A stretch of 64,000 bases of DNA, from the NCBI RefSeq assembly GCF_001995095.2, contig NZ_MTSD02000002.1, positions 578,099 through 642,098 of the forward strand, written 5' to 3'. Position numbers and translations under genes: made by a program. The stretch is from Oceanospirillum linum. GTDB taxonomy: Bacteria; Pseudomonadota; Gammaproteobacteria; Pseudomonadales; Halomonadaceae. The notes beneath the pieces were generated by a model, which searched no databases, had not been told where the DNA came from, and saw only the letters and a program-made list of their open reading frames with translations. Positions 25,920-33,568 of the stretch are shown piece by piece (the first letter of the stretch is position 1; each line of letters starts with the position of its first letter).

Positions 25920-27491
25920 TTACTGGCTGAGATGTCCGTATTTTGCCAGTTTTTCTACATTATGCACCAAGCAATACAGTTGCCATTGGCCCTGTACTTT
26001 GGTTTTGCTTCTCAGGCTAAAACGGTTTAATCCCTTGTTGGTGCCGATGTTGCCGAAGACCGGTTCGACAACGGACATCCGGTGGCTGTAAATTTGTTTT
26101 CCGTGAGGGCTGTCGACGCGGTGCTTCATCCAGTCGGTGTAGCTCGGTGGTCGTTTGTCATTTAACAGGAAGCTGACTTGGCGGCCTGCGCCTTTGCCGT
26201 GGTTAGCTGCGGATGGGTTCTTCATGCAACGGTGCTTTTTGTGGCAGTTCCGGCATTGCAGTAACCTGCCTTCAAAATAGACGATAGGCTGGCCTTGGTC
26301 GTTGTCTCGTGTACCGCGATGACTGATCTTGTTACCTGCTGGGCAGATGCAGGTCATTTTAATTGGGTCGAACTGGAACTCGCTGGCTGGGATCAGTTGT
26401 TTAGCTTGGGGTTTGCCGGGTATCTGGTGACGTTTGCCGTATTTTTCTTTTTGATCTTTAAACTTGGGATCGCGGCTTCTGAACTGATTGTCTGGGATGT
26501 AGGCGTTGATCTGGTTTTTGTGTAGGTATTTCATATTCGCTTCGTTGGCGAAGCCGGTATCCGCGGTAACAACGATGCCTTCTTTATAGAGATTTTTGCT
26601 GATGCCCAGCCGCTTGTAACGCTCTTGAATGGTTTCCAAAACGGGTTGCAGCGTGTGGTGTTCCTGCCCTTCACCAAAGGCTTGGGCATCAATGACAATC
26701 TGGTGTTTCTTATCAACGGAGGCGACGCCGTTATAGCCTTGGATCGTGCCTTTGCTGGTGGTCATTTTGGCCGATTGATTATCGGTGATATTACTTTTCA
26801 CTTCCTTGCTGCGCTTGCCCTGTCCTATCCTCGGTTGGCTTTGCTGTAAGAAGTGACCCACCTTCTTAGCGGCTTTATCCAACGTGAGTATTGTTTTGGC
26901 TTTGCGGATATCCCGATCCAGTTCTTCTTCACTTTCCCAGCGGTCTTTTTCCTGATGTTCGCTCAGGTGATGACGAATCAGGCGTTTGAGTTTCTGGCGT
27001 TTCTGTTCCAGTTCTTTAAAAGTGCCTGACCATTCCTTAGCAGCATTGGAACGCATTTTACAGCCATCAATGGCAAAGAGTTCATGGCCTAAAAGCCCCT
27101 GCTGATCACAGATCAACAGCACCTGTTCAAACAGGTCTTCAATGGCTTGGGGTTGGCTGCTGACAAAATGAGCAAGGGTCGTGAAATGCGGGACAGTATC
27201 GCAGGACAAGGCTTTAAAGATGATGTTGGTTTCACAGCACCACTGAATCTCACGGCTGGAGGTGATGCCTTTAGAATAAGCAAACAGGATGATTTTTAGC
27301 AAAATCGCCGGATCATAAGCCGGACGACCTTCAGTATCATTCTTATAAGGCTGATGAAACGCGGACAGATCCAGCTTTTCAGAAACGAGGTAGTGCAGGG
27401 CATACTCAAATGACCCAGGCTGCAACTGATCCTGATAATTGATCACCACCATCGACGTTTGGTTGTAGTCATAGTGCTTGAATCGAGCCAT
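25920..27491 (-). CDS. IS1182-family transposase
   Basis: 523 residues from the ATG at 27491, with GGAGG five bases upstream. The N-terminal MARFKHYDYNQTSMVVINYQ is typical of the family. Likely DDE residues are the Asp in FAIDGCKMRSNAAKEW, the Asp in VVTADTGFANEANM, and the Glu in MSVVEPVFGNIG. A Cys-rich patch (CICPAGNK, CRNCHKKHRC) near residues 400-430 looks zinc-binding. The gene is intact and probably active. Confidence 0.92.
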   Translation of the reverse strand: MARFKHYDYNQTSMVVINYQDQLQPGSFEYALHYLVSEKLDLSAFHQPYKNDTEGRPAYDPAILLKIILFAYSKGITSSREIQWCCETNIIFKALSCDTVPHFTTLAHFVSSQPQAIEDLFEQVLLICDQQGLLGHELFAIDGCKMRSNAAKEWSGTFKELEQKRQKLKRLIRHHLSEHQEKDRWESEEELDRDIRKAKTILTLDKAAKKVGHFLQQSQPRIGQGKRSKEVKSNITDNQSAKMTTSKGTIQGYNGVASVDKKHQIVIDAQAFGEGQEHHTLQPVLETIQERYKRLGISKNLYKEGIVVTADTGFANEANMKYLHKNQINAYIPDNQFRSRDPKFKDQKEKYGKRHQIPGKPQAKQLIPASEFQFDPIKMTCICPAGNKISHRGTRDNDQGQPIVYFEGRLLQCRNCHKKHRCMKNPSAANHGKGAGRQVSFLLNDKRPPSYTDWMKHRVDSPHGKQIYSHRMSVVEPVFGNIGTNKGLNRFSLRSKTKVQGQWQLYCLVHNVEKLAKYGHLSQ

Positions 27492-27553
27492 CACCGCCTC
27501 CTGCGTTTCAAAACCCGATCAGACCATAGTTCGGGAGGTTTTTCTACAGCCTG

Positions 27554-27954
27554 AACGCTCCACTCATCCATGCCGTGCGTAAGGAAGCGTTGCTGTACCC
27601 TACTTCCAGAATAACTGATCTTAAAACTGAACCACCGTGATCACAGCTCGTTGCGAAGGTATTCGCTGATATAGCTTCCCATCCACAGTTTGATGATCCC
27701 ACAGCAAACACTTGAACTTGAGTCAGCGCAGGAGCAGAGCCTCTAGTGCCCATTCCAGCTGATCCCAATTGTTGTAGTGGAGTATCAGAAAATTTAACTT
27801 TGAACTGGCTAAGATCCAGTTTCTGAAAAACAGTAACAGGAGGTACAGCCGGTGGTAGTTGTTTGTTACTTAATTGAATATCCTGAGATAATGCATTTAA
27901 GCTGGTGACAGTTGCTGCCAGTAGTATAATACTTTTTATTAAAAGGTGTTTCAT
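27554..27954 (-). pseudogene. 5' half of an IS-interrupted secreted-protein gene
   Basis: The first 133 residues begin with a clear signal peptide (MKHLLIKSIILLAATVTSLNALS) and continue with LPPAVPPVTVFQKLDLSQFKVKF and SSNCGWEAISANTFATSCDHGG. The frame then runs into the IS and stops three codons later at 27544. The 3' part is at 25518-25726. The GWEAIS...HGG...EVGYSNASLRTAWM pattern reminds me of the small secreted DUF4879/YolA group, with low confidence. The DNA is AT-rich compared with the neighbours, which suggests transfer from elsewhere. Confidence 0.7.
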
Positions 27955-28164
27955 AGCTCATTTCCTTTGAAATTTTTAATAATGCGAATCCTGCGCAGGC
28001 AATTAGGTATTAACAAAGTTAAATTTTGTGTCAACCATATTTTTTCTTTAATATTTAAAATGGCTTGATTTTTTTATTTTTTTACAGTAATTTTTTATTA
28101 AATATGGTTTATTTTTCCATATTTTTTTATGTCTTTAATAAAGTATTTTAAAGGAGTGATATTG

Positions 28165-28644
28165 ATGAAGGTTGAATCAATCAATCAAACAGCTATGGGA
28201 CAGGCTATTCAAAAGAAATCTCAAGGTGACGGCATAGGCAGTCGGTTTCCAGATATCATGGCTAAGTCTAATTCCATTGGCATAGAAAAGTCATCTTCTA
28301 TCACAGGCGCAGACTTTACCCATATGACCCGCCGTGAATTGTTAGAATGGGGTAAGTCCCAGCAATCTGTCGGTAATCTATCTCCTGAAGGGGTTGATGC
28401 GATTTGGTCTATGGGACTGAATATTTCAGGCTTGAAACTGACGGAAAGCGGTCATGTGGAGAGAACACTAACAACGGAGCAGATCTCGCAACAGGATAAC
28501 AAGGAAAAAGTAAACTTTATCTCTTTTGCGCAGGAGCGTATCAATTATGCTGAGTCTCTCGGCGAGAATAAAACGGCTGAATTCTGGCAGCAGGCATTGT
28601 CGATGATGCAGCATTATCAGGGCAGTCTTTCTGCAAAGGTCTAG
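28165..28644 (+). CDS. Hypothetical protein, no recognised family
   Basis: 159 residues from the ATG at 28165, preceded by AAGGAG eight bases upstream; an earlier in-frame start at 28129 has no such site. The protein is polar with no signal peptide or membrane segment. The central THMTRRELLEWGKSQQSVGN and the C-terminal FISFAQERINYAESLGENKTA look helical. The first about 45 residues are Ser/Gln-rich and probably disordered, a pattern often seen in flagellar or secretion-related accessory proteins, but I do not recognise it. It is in an AT-rich stretch with about 80 percent AT just upstream, and is followed by a hairpin and an IS fragment. Confidence 0.6.
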   Translation: MKVESINQTAMGQAIQKKSQGDGIGSRFPDIMAKSNSIGIEKSSSITGADFTHMTRRELLEWGKSQQSVGNLSPEGVDAIWSMGLNISGLKLTESGHVERTLTTEQISQQDNKEKVNFISFAQERINYAESLGENKTAEFWQQALSMMQHYQGSLSAKV

Positions 28645-28673
28645 TGCACCATCAGCATTGTAATATAAGACAA

Positions 28674-28714
28674 CGGCGTTTTCAGTTAGTGTAGGAAGCT
28701 GCTGTAAAACGCCG
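28674..28714. repeat. Inverted repeat downstream of the hypothetical gene
   Basis: CGGCGTTTT (28674-28682) and AAAACGCCG (28706-28714) form a 9-bp stem with a partly paired interior. There is no T-run after it. It could be a terminator relic or the broken junction where the adjacent IS fragment was lost. Confidence 0.4.
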
Positions 28715-28853
28715 GCTGTAACTGATCCTGATAATTAATGACTACCATCGACGTTTGGTTATAGTCGTAGTGTTTGAATCGTGCCATCACCGCCTTCTGC
28801 GTTTCAAGCGCTCGACCAAACCATAGTTCGGGAGGTTTTTCTACAGCCTGAAT
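28715..28853 (-). mobile_element. Fragment of a second IS1182-family element
   Basis: About 139 bases nearly match the right end of the intact IS: the terminal GGTTTTTCTACAGCCTG and the first about 25 transposase codons (MARFKHYDYNQTSMVVINYQ). The match stops abruptly near 28715. The difference level (several synonymous changes such as TAT/TAC) shows a related but older copy, not a recent duplicate. Confidence 0.8.
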
Positions 28854-28945
28854 GCCTCAATCAGAGGAAAAAACCAGTTGGTTAAAATTAGCGACGCAGG
28901 AACAAAACCAACTGTTTTTTGTCCTTGTTTAACAGCTTGTTAGGC
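28854..28945 (-). other. attC recombination site A (degenerate 3' core)
   Basis: Read on the minus strand it starts with the core GCCTAAC (28945-28939), which contains the stop codon of the DUF2867 gene, then has the paired inner arms AACAGTTGGTT and AACCAACTG, and ends near TTGAGGC where GTTRRRY is expected. The size (92 bases) and the foldable arms fit an attC. The IS fragment abuts the degenerate end. Confidence 0.65.
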
Positions 28946-29458
28946 ATCAGAGCCTTCCGCTCGTTTAATAGATGCCGGCACAATTAGTTTATGCATTGGC
29001 TCAACGAACAACATATATAATTTACCAAGAAAGTTATGAACATGCACTACAGTCGAAATCGAAACTAGATGAGTTTTATCTCTCTGGATATATACTGAAA
29101 CTTTTACATCCAAATGTTTATCTGAATCACCTAATATAACTTCACTGTCACTTAAATATAGTAAAGTAAATATTCCTACTTTATCACCAACTTGATAATC
29201 ATTAATTGATTTATTAGCTTCGAGGTCACCTAAGTGACCAATATTTTTCAATCCAAACATTAATACTATTTTATTTCGACTTGCCATTAAAAAGTTTACC
29301 CAAGCAGGTATTTGGGTTGCGTGATCTAACCAAACTTGAAGTGCTACTCTACCTTCTTTGCTTGAACAGAAAGAATATGAGTCTGAGTAGTAAGAACCAT
29401 TCAGGCTTTTAAATACTTCACTATTTATTGGGATGCTTACTTTCTTAATAAGAAACAT
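28940..29458 (-). CDS. DUF2867-like cassette protein
   Basis: 172 residues from the ATG at 29458; an in-frame TTG at 29467 sits only three bases after GGAG, too close to be preferred. The YYSDSYSF start and the PAWVNFLMASRNKIVLMFGLK segment near residues 55-75 resemble DUF2867 proteins. The function of that family is unknown. The stop codon lies inside the downstream attC core and a GCCTAAC core precedes the start, so it is an integron gene cassette. The DNA is AT-rich. Confidence 0.75.
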   Translation of the reverse strand: MFLIKKVSIPINSEVFKSLNGSYYSDSYSFCSSKEGRVALQVWLDHATQIPAWVNFLMASRNKIVLMFGLKNIGHLGDLEANKSINDYQVGDKVGIFTLLYLSDSEVILGDSDKHLDVKVSVYIQRDKTHLVSISTVVHVHNFLGKLYMLFVEPMHKLIVPASIKRAEGSDA

Positions 29459-29484
29459 AATGCTCAAATACTCCGTTGATGCCT

Positions 29485-29656
29485 AACGAGGCTGTAGAAA
29501 AACCTCAGCCTCAAAAATTGATCATTTTTTGTACTAAAATGACGCTTCTACGTGAATTTTGGGGCAGTTTTCATCGCCAAATACTCTTAAATCAACGTAG
29601 GCGCGCGATAAACTATCAATAACCAGAACCTGTTAGGTTTTTCTACAGCCTGAACG
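29485..29656. repeat. AACG target-site duplication around the MITE
   Basis: AACG occurs at 29485-29488 and 29653-29656, directly outside the MITE. With one copy removed, GCCT + AACG + CCGCC rebuilds the intact core of attC B. Confidence 0.8.
29489..29652. mobile_element. 164-bp MITE with IS1182-type ends
   Basis: The ends AGGCTGTAGAAAAACC and (reverse) CAGGCTGTAGAAAAACC match those of the IS at 25727-27553. There is no coding capacity. It is flanked by AACG on both sides and sits inside attC B. The IS transposase could supply its mobility in trans. Confidence 0.85.
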
Positions 29657-29732
29657 CCGCCAACACGCGCAGCTTTGAAGTATAGGCGAAGCCGCAACGT
29701 AAAAGCTGTCGCTGTGCTTGGCCTGGTTAGAT
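29653..29732 (-). other. attC recombination site B, split by the MITE
   Basis: On the minus strand it begins ATCTAAC (29732-29726), six bases after the stop of the upstream gene, continues with the TTGCGGCTTCGCC segment shared with attC C, and reaches GGCGGCGTT, where the MITE interrupts it. The last bases of the core (AGGC) are on the far side at 29481-29484. Without the MITE it would be about 84 bases, ending GTTAGGC. Confidence 0.8.
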
Positions 29733-29735
29733 TTC

Positions 29736-30587
29736 TTATGGCACATCAAAGATCTGCTGCCAATCACACGGACTACCATTAGTGAACTTCCCTTCCTCAT
29801 CGGCGTCCCACGCGCCAATGAAGTCCTCAGTCTGGCCTTCGGTCATCGTTTCCGCCAAGTTGAAGGGGCGTGGCATTTTCCGCTTTAGATAACTAAGTCG
29901 ATAGGCATCTTCGGAATCGTGAAAGGCGAACCCTTTAATTTCAAACCCCGATAGCTGGAAAATATACTCTGGTTTAACCACAAACGATGATGGGTCGGCA
30001 TTCTTGGTAATTGATTGTTCAAGTAGCTCGGAGTTGAACTGCGCCAACTCGGAAAGCATAATCAGCAGCTCATAAAGATCGTAATCGACGTCAAGAACCG
30101 AATCTCCACTGGCTGGCGCACGATATGAGATCACCTCTCTCTGGGCTTTTAATTGCTGTGTAAGTGCTTTTAGGCGCTTAGCCGTATCTTGATCAAACTT
30201 TCCAAGCCAATCAAAAGCCAGATTGATAGCCCGTGAATGAGAGACTGAAATAAGTTCACCATTAGACCATTCAGCTGTGGGCAATGTGTATACAACAGCC
30301 CGCAACAAAGATAACGCTGCATAGTATTCGTAGTAAGGATTAGCAACCCTAAGGCCTGTTTCCTCACTGTGTTCGAGCGTATTGGTAAGAACGGTAGCGT
30401 TCAAAATCATCTTTGCCGCAAGATATGTACGACAAACCCATGTAGAGTTTGCCTCGACGTCCCACGCCTTTGTTAAAGTCGAGTATTGTGTCAGGACTTG
30501 GCTTACCACCTTGGAAAGTTTCTTCTCTGGGCAGATATCAAAGAGCCGACGGTATGAATACCGCCATTCACGGTTTGCGTAATCCAC
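29736..30587 (-). CDS. Cassette protein of unknown function (helical, HEPN-like look)
   Basis: 283 residues from a GTG at 30587, five bases after GGAG. An in-frame ATG at 30620 lies inside attC C and has no ribosome site. The protein is mostly helical: TYLAAKMILNATVLTNTLE, then PYYEYYAALSLLRAVVYTL near 90-110, then a polar C-terminal half ending CDWQQIFDVP. The middle stretch has the look of HEPN or similar nucleic-acid-linked domains, but I cannot assign it. It is bounded by attC C upstream and attC B downstream, so it is a mobile gene cassette. Confidence 0.7.
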   Translation of the reverse strand: MDYANREWRYSYRRLFDICPEKKLSKVVSQVLTQYSTLTKAWDVEANSTWVCRTYLAAKMILNATVLTNTLEHSEETGLRVANPYYEYYAALSLLRAVVYTLPTAEWSNGELISVSHSRAINLAFDWLGKFDQDTAKRLKALTQQLKAQREVISYRAPASGDSVLDVDYDLYELLIMLSELAQFNSELLEQSITKNADPSSFVVKPEYIFQLSGFEIKGFAFHDSEDAYRLSYLKRKMPRPFNLAETMTEGQTEDFIGAWDADEEGKFTNGSPCDWQQIFDVP

Positions 30588-30602
30588 TTCGTCTCCCAAG
30601 AA

Positions 30603-30686
30603 ATCTAACGCTGCCAGCATGCGCGCTTTCGAAATAGAGGCGAAGCCGCAATGTAGTATGCGTCGCAGTGCCTAGCTGGGTTAGAT
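30603..30686 (-). other. attC recombination site C
   Basis: 84 bases. On the minus strand it begins ATCTAAC (30686-30680) and ends GTTAGAT (30609-30603), which pair perfectly; the next arms CCAGC and GCTGG also pair. The middle carries TTGCGGCTTCGCC, as in attC B. Both core sites obey the RYYYAAC/GTTRRRY rule. This is the best preserved attC in the window. Confidence 0.85.
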
Positions 30687-30695
30687 TTCGTCCTC

Positions 30696-31274
30696 CTATT
30701 TAATGGCATACTTCTCGTATCTTGGCTGAAAAAACTCTTCCATCAATTCGTCCAGGCCAATTATGCGGCTCTCCTTGCTGAGCTCTTTACCAATAAATTT
30801 AGAAACACCCCACACTGTTCCGGCTGTCGAATCCATCCAAGTATCACTGCCAATAGTGCTGCAATACTCTTCTTCCCGATTACTGATGAAATCTATAACA
30901 TCGAGCCTATAACGCAAACCAACCGGCAAGGACTGGAGTTGGTCGCAAACTGAAGAGACGCTCCCCATAATCACTTCAGGTAGATGTGGCAATGCAGCCG
31001 GTTTCAGTTTGTCCATGTGGTGTCGATAATTCTCTACCTTCTTGACCAATTTTTTACCTTGAAGGTTGCTGTGGCAGTAGTAAGAAACAACTGATTTTAA
31101 AGCACTTTCCATTGCCATTCGCAGGTCGATAAAGCACTTCATTCGGCGAGACTTCAGAGACGAAAAATCCGGGGATTCACTTTCAATACAGTGCTCGTAC
31201 CGCTGAAGCAGATCAATCGAATCGTGATAGAAATGTTCTGCTACCTCTATGTGTGTAGGACGAGTTGTCTCCAT
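30696..31274 (-). CDS. Cassette protein of unknown function
   Basis: 192 residues from the ATG at 31274, preceded by GGAG; the earlier in-frame ATG at 31316 lacks a ribosome site. The first about 90 residues are helical (THIEVAEHFYHDSIDLLQRY, then CFIDLRMAMESALKSVVSYY), a pattern like HEPN-type proteins. The remainder (DELMEEFFQPRYEKY at the end) is charged. No known family is recognised. It ends nine bases before attC C and starts after a GTTAGAT core at 31387, so it is the first cassette of the array. Confidence 0.7.
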   Translation of the reverse strand: METTRPTHIEVAEHFYHDSIDLLQRYEHCIESESPDFSSLKSRRMKCFIDLRMAMESALKSVVSYYCHSNLQGKKLVKKVENYRHHMDKLKPAALPHLPEVIMGSVSSVCDQLQSLPVGLRYRLDVIDFISNREEEYCSTIGSDTWMDSTAGTVWGVSKFIGKELSKESRIIGLDELMEEFFQPRYEKYAIK

Positions 31275-31386
31275 ACTTCTCCAGAAATTTAACACTTTAA
31301 TCGTAGGCACGTGCATTTTGCTGATTTCAATATACCGATAAGAGCTGAGGAAAGGTTTTGATTAGAAAGGAGAAATCCATTTTCTG

Positions 31387-31393
31387 ATCTAAC
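31387..31393 (-). other. Core site at the head of the cassette array (attI-like or attC end)
   Basis: GTTAGAT on the minus strand, the usual 3' core at which a cassette joins attI or the previous attC. No second core or foldable arms are visible to its right within 300 bases, so it behaves like an attI junction. No integrase gene is beside it. Confidence 0.5.
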
Positions 31394-31685
31394 TGCTTCC
31401 CTGATAAACGCTCATGCGTACATACACCAATAACCCTGCGCCTTTGCTCTTACACAACAACAGGCAGGCGCGATTTCCATAATTCATTAAATTTGCAGCT
31501 TATCCAATTACCGTGCATGGGTAAACCGAGCATTAAGTCGGATAAAACGTGCATGTTTTATCATCAAACCGGAAATACACTGTATAAATAAACACATAAT
31601 ACTTTATATTACAGTATAGTCGAACAAGAAACAGCAAAGCTGAAACCCTGAGTCAGAGCGTCTGAGTAAACAGGAGGACCTTAAA

Positions 31686-31716
31686 CAAAAAAAGCACCCA
31701 AAGATGCAAGGGTGCT
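31686..31716 (-). terminator. Terminator of puuC
   Basis: On the minus strand AGCACCC (31716-31710) pairs with GGGTGCT (31699-31693), followed by seven T and then GTTT. It is about 140 bases after the puuC stop. Confidence 0.85.
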
Positions 31717-31791
31717 AAAACCAGAGTGGGCCCACGGGAGTGAGGCACTCTGGCTGTGGCAGAAACAACACAGAGTTGCTTCTGCCGGATT

Positions 31792-31817
31792 GTGATCAGG
31801 CTGGTTGGCCTGATCAC
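31792..31817. repeat. Perfect hairpin with TGATCA arms after puuC
   Basis: GTGATCAGGC (31792-31801), a six-base loop and GCCTGATCAC (31808-31817) form a 10-bp stem. Each arm contains GTGATCA, as in the operators at puuA, spuC and puuB, but here it lies downstream of a gene. It may be an RNA structure rather than a binding site. Confidence 0.5.
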
Positions 31818-31855
31818 GACCAGGATTTGATAACGAGACGGCGATTAAAATCTGA

Positions 31856-33361
31856 TCAGTCGATATTGATCCAGACGTTTTTGATCTCGGAGTACTTATC
31901 CAGCGCATGCAGAGATTTGTCCCGGCCATTACCGGAGGCTTTTACGCCACCAAACGGAACCGTGGTATCGCCTTCACCCCAGGTGTTCACCCAGACCATG
32001 CCGCTGTGAATCTTACGGCTGACCCGGTGCGCGCGGGACAGGTTTGATGTCCAGATCGCGGCCCCCAGGCCATACTGAGAGTCGTTGGCCAGTGCGATCG
32101 CTTCCTCTTCGGTTTCAAACTCACATACCGCCAGAACAGGGCCAAAAATCTCTTCTTTTACGAAGGTCATGCCGTTGTGCGCTTCGGTCACGATGGTCGG
32201 CTTGGCATAGAAACCTTCACCTTCCTGATACTCAGGCTCTCCGCCCAAAATCACCTGACCACCCTCTTCGGTTGCGGAGCGGATATAACGGCTGACGGTA
32301 TCCAGCTGCGCCTTATCCACCAGTGGCCCCATATTGGTATTCGGGTCCAGAGGATCACCCGGCTGATAGCGGGAAGCAGCCTCAACCAGTGCGGCAATAA
32401 ACGTTTCTTTAATGCTCTTCTGCACATAGATACGGGAGCAGGCGATGCACACTTCCCCCTGGTTAGAGAAGATAGCCGCTGCTGCGCCACCGGCGGCTTT
32501 TTTGATGTTATCGCAATCATCAAAAATCAGATTCGGTGACTTACCACCGGCTTCCAGCCAAACGCGCTTCATGTTGGATTCACCGGCGTAACCCAGCAGC
32601 ATTCCGGCAACACGGGTTGAACCTGTAAAAGCCAGTACGTGTACATCGTTATGCAGCGCCAGCGCTTTACCGGCAGTATGGCCATAACCGGTTACAACGT
32701 TGAAGACACCATCCGGGATACCGGCTTCAGTTGCCAGCTGCGCCAGACGCAGGGCGCTCAGACTGGTTTTCTCCGATGGTTTCAATACCACGCTGTTACC
32801 GGCTGCCAGCGCCGGTGCGATTTTCCAGCTCACCATCATCAACGGGTAGTTCCAAGGTGTAATCGCGGCGACAACACCCACAGGTTCGCGGCTGATCAGT
32901 GCCAGAGAACCCGGTGCTGTCGGGGCGATCTCGCCATAAACCTTATCGATACACTCTGCGGTCCACTGAATGCAATCGATGGCATCCGGCACATCAATGG
33001 CCGTCATTTCAGAGATAGATTTACCCATATCCAGTGTGTCCAGAACAGCGAATTCATCTTTATGCTGTTCGACCAAGGCCGCCAGTTTCAGCAGTACAGT
33101 TTTACGATATTTAGGAGATGCTTCCGCCCACTCACCGCTGCGGTAAACGGCTAAACCGTTAGCAACCGCTTTATCAACGTCGGCCTGATCACAGCTGGCC
33201 ACATCGGTCAGGTGTTCTTCGGTGGCCGGATTGATGCTGGCAAAGGTTTCGCCGCTTTCGGCATCGCAAAACCGCCCATTGATATAAGCCTGACCATGTA
33301 AGGTCAAAGATTTACTGAGTTCAAACCACTCATCACGGGTCACAGGTGTTTTAACGGTCAT
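31856..33361 (-). CDS. puuC: Gamma-glutamyl-gamma-aminobutyraldehyde dehydrogenase
   Basis: 501 residues, full-length aldehyde dehydrogenase. The general-base Glu is in RVWLEAGGKSPN and the catalytic Cys is in NQGEVCIACSRI. The N terminus (HGQAYINGRFCDAESGETFASINPATEE) and C terminus (SGNGRDKSLHALDKYSEIKN) match PuuC as I remember it. It oxidises the aldehyde made by PuuB to gamma-glutamyl-GABA. It is separated from the other polyamine genes by the mobile region, and its upstream gap lacks a clear TGTGATCACA site. It lies just downstream of speB on the same strand, after a hairpin. Confidence 0.9.
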   Translation of the reverse strand: MTVKTPVTRDEWFELSKSLTLHGQAYINGRFCDAESGETFASINPATEEHLTDVASCDQADVDKAVANGLAVYRSGEWAEASPKYRKTVLLKLAALVEQHKDEFAVLDTLDMGKSISEMTAIDVPDAIDCIQWTAECIDKVYGEIAPTAPGSLALISREPVGVVAAITPWNYPLMMVSWKIAPALAAGNSVVLKPSEKTSLSALRLAQLATEAGIPDGVFNVVTGYGHTAGKALALHNDVHVLAFTGSTRVAGMLLGYAGESNMKRVWLEAGGKSPNLIFDDCDNIKKAAGGAAAAIFSNQGEVCIACSRIYVQKSIKETFIAALVEAASRYQPGDPLDPNTNMGPLVDKAQLDTVSRYIRSATEEGGQVILGGEPEYQEGEGFYAKPTIVTEAHNGMTFVKEEIFGPVLAVCEFETEEEAIALANDSQYGLGAAIWTSNLSRAHRVSRKIHSGMVWVNTWGEGDTTVPFGGVKASGNGRDKSLHALDKYSEIKNVWINID

Positions 33362-33517
33362 TGTCTACCTCAGCTGAATTCGGTGCAGATCATACGGATC
33401 TGATAACTACTTGACTGCCAGTGTAGGAAGGAGTCGGGGTGCCCGGCTATACCCCTCAGGATATAGAGGCACTTTCCACTTAGGACAGGTATCTCTATCG
33501 GCCTCCAGTATACCTGA

Positions 33518-33548
33518 CAGAAAAGGCCAGCATCTGCCGGCTTTTCTG
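33518..33548 (-). terminator. Terminator between speB and puuC
   Basis: On the minus strand CAGAAAAGCC (33548-33539) pairs with GGCCTTTTCTG (33528-33518). It stands about 20 bases after the speB stop, so the two genes are probably separate or only partly linked units. Confidence 0.6.
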
Positions 33549-33568
33549 CATATCAGGTAATCGGGTTA

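Larger units (their letters stand above)
25727..27553 (-). mobile_element. IS1182-family insertion sequence
   Basis: The element is 1827 bp. Its left end AGTCTGTAGGAAAACC and right end (reverse strand) AGGCTGTAGAAAAACC are imperfect inverted repeats. The flanks carry a 4-bp direct repeat AACG at 25723-25726 and 27554-27557. It encodes one full-length DDE transposase. Near the left end is a hairpin (25794-25819) followed by a T-rich run on the plus strand that could shield the element from outside transcription. The restored reading frame of the interrupted gene supports the boundaries. Confidence 0.88.
31394..31855. other. Gap between the cassette array and puuC
   Basis: Where an integron integrase gene would be expected there is no coding frame of useful length. 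The stretch holds a LexA-box-like CTGTATAAATAAACAC (31580-31595, one mismatch in the second arm), the puuC terminator at 31686-31716 and several hairpins including 31792-31817. Confidence 0.45.

Noticed and set aside
25714..26091. 125-codon plus-strand frame at the IS left end
   Set aside because: It is antisense to the transposase, has no family resemblance and is explained by the IS.
31394..31855. Integron integrase gene beside the cassette array
   Set aside because: No frame of useful length or tyrosine-recombinase motif is present on either strand.
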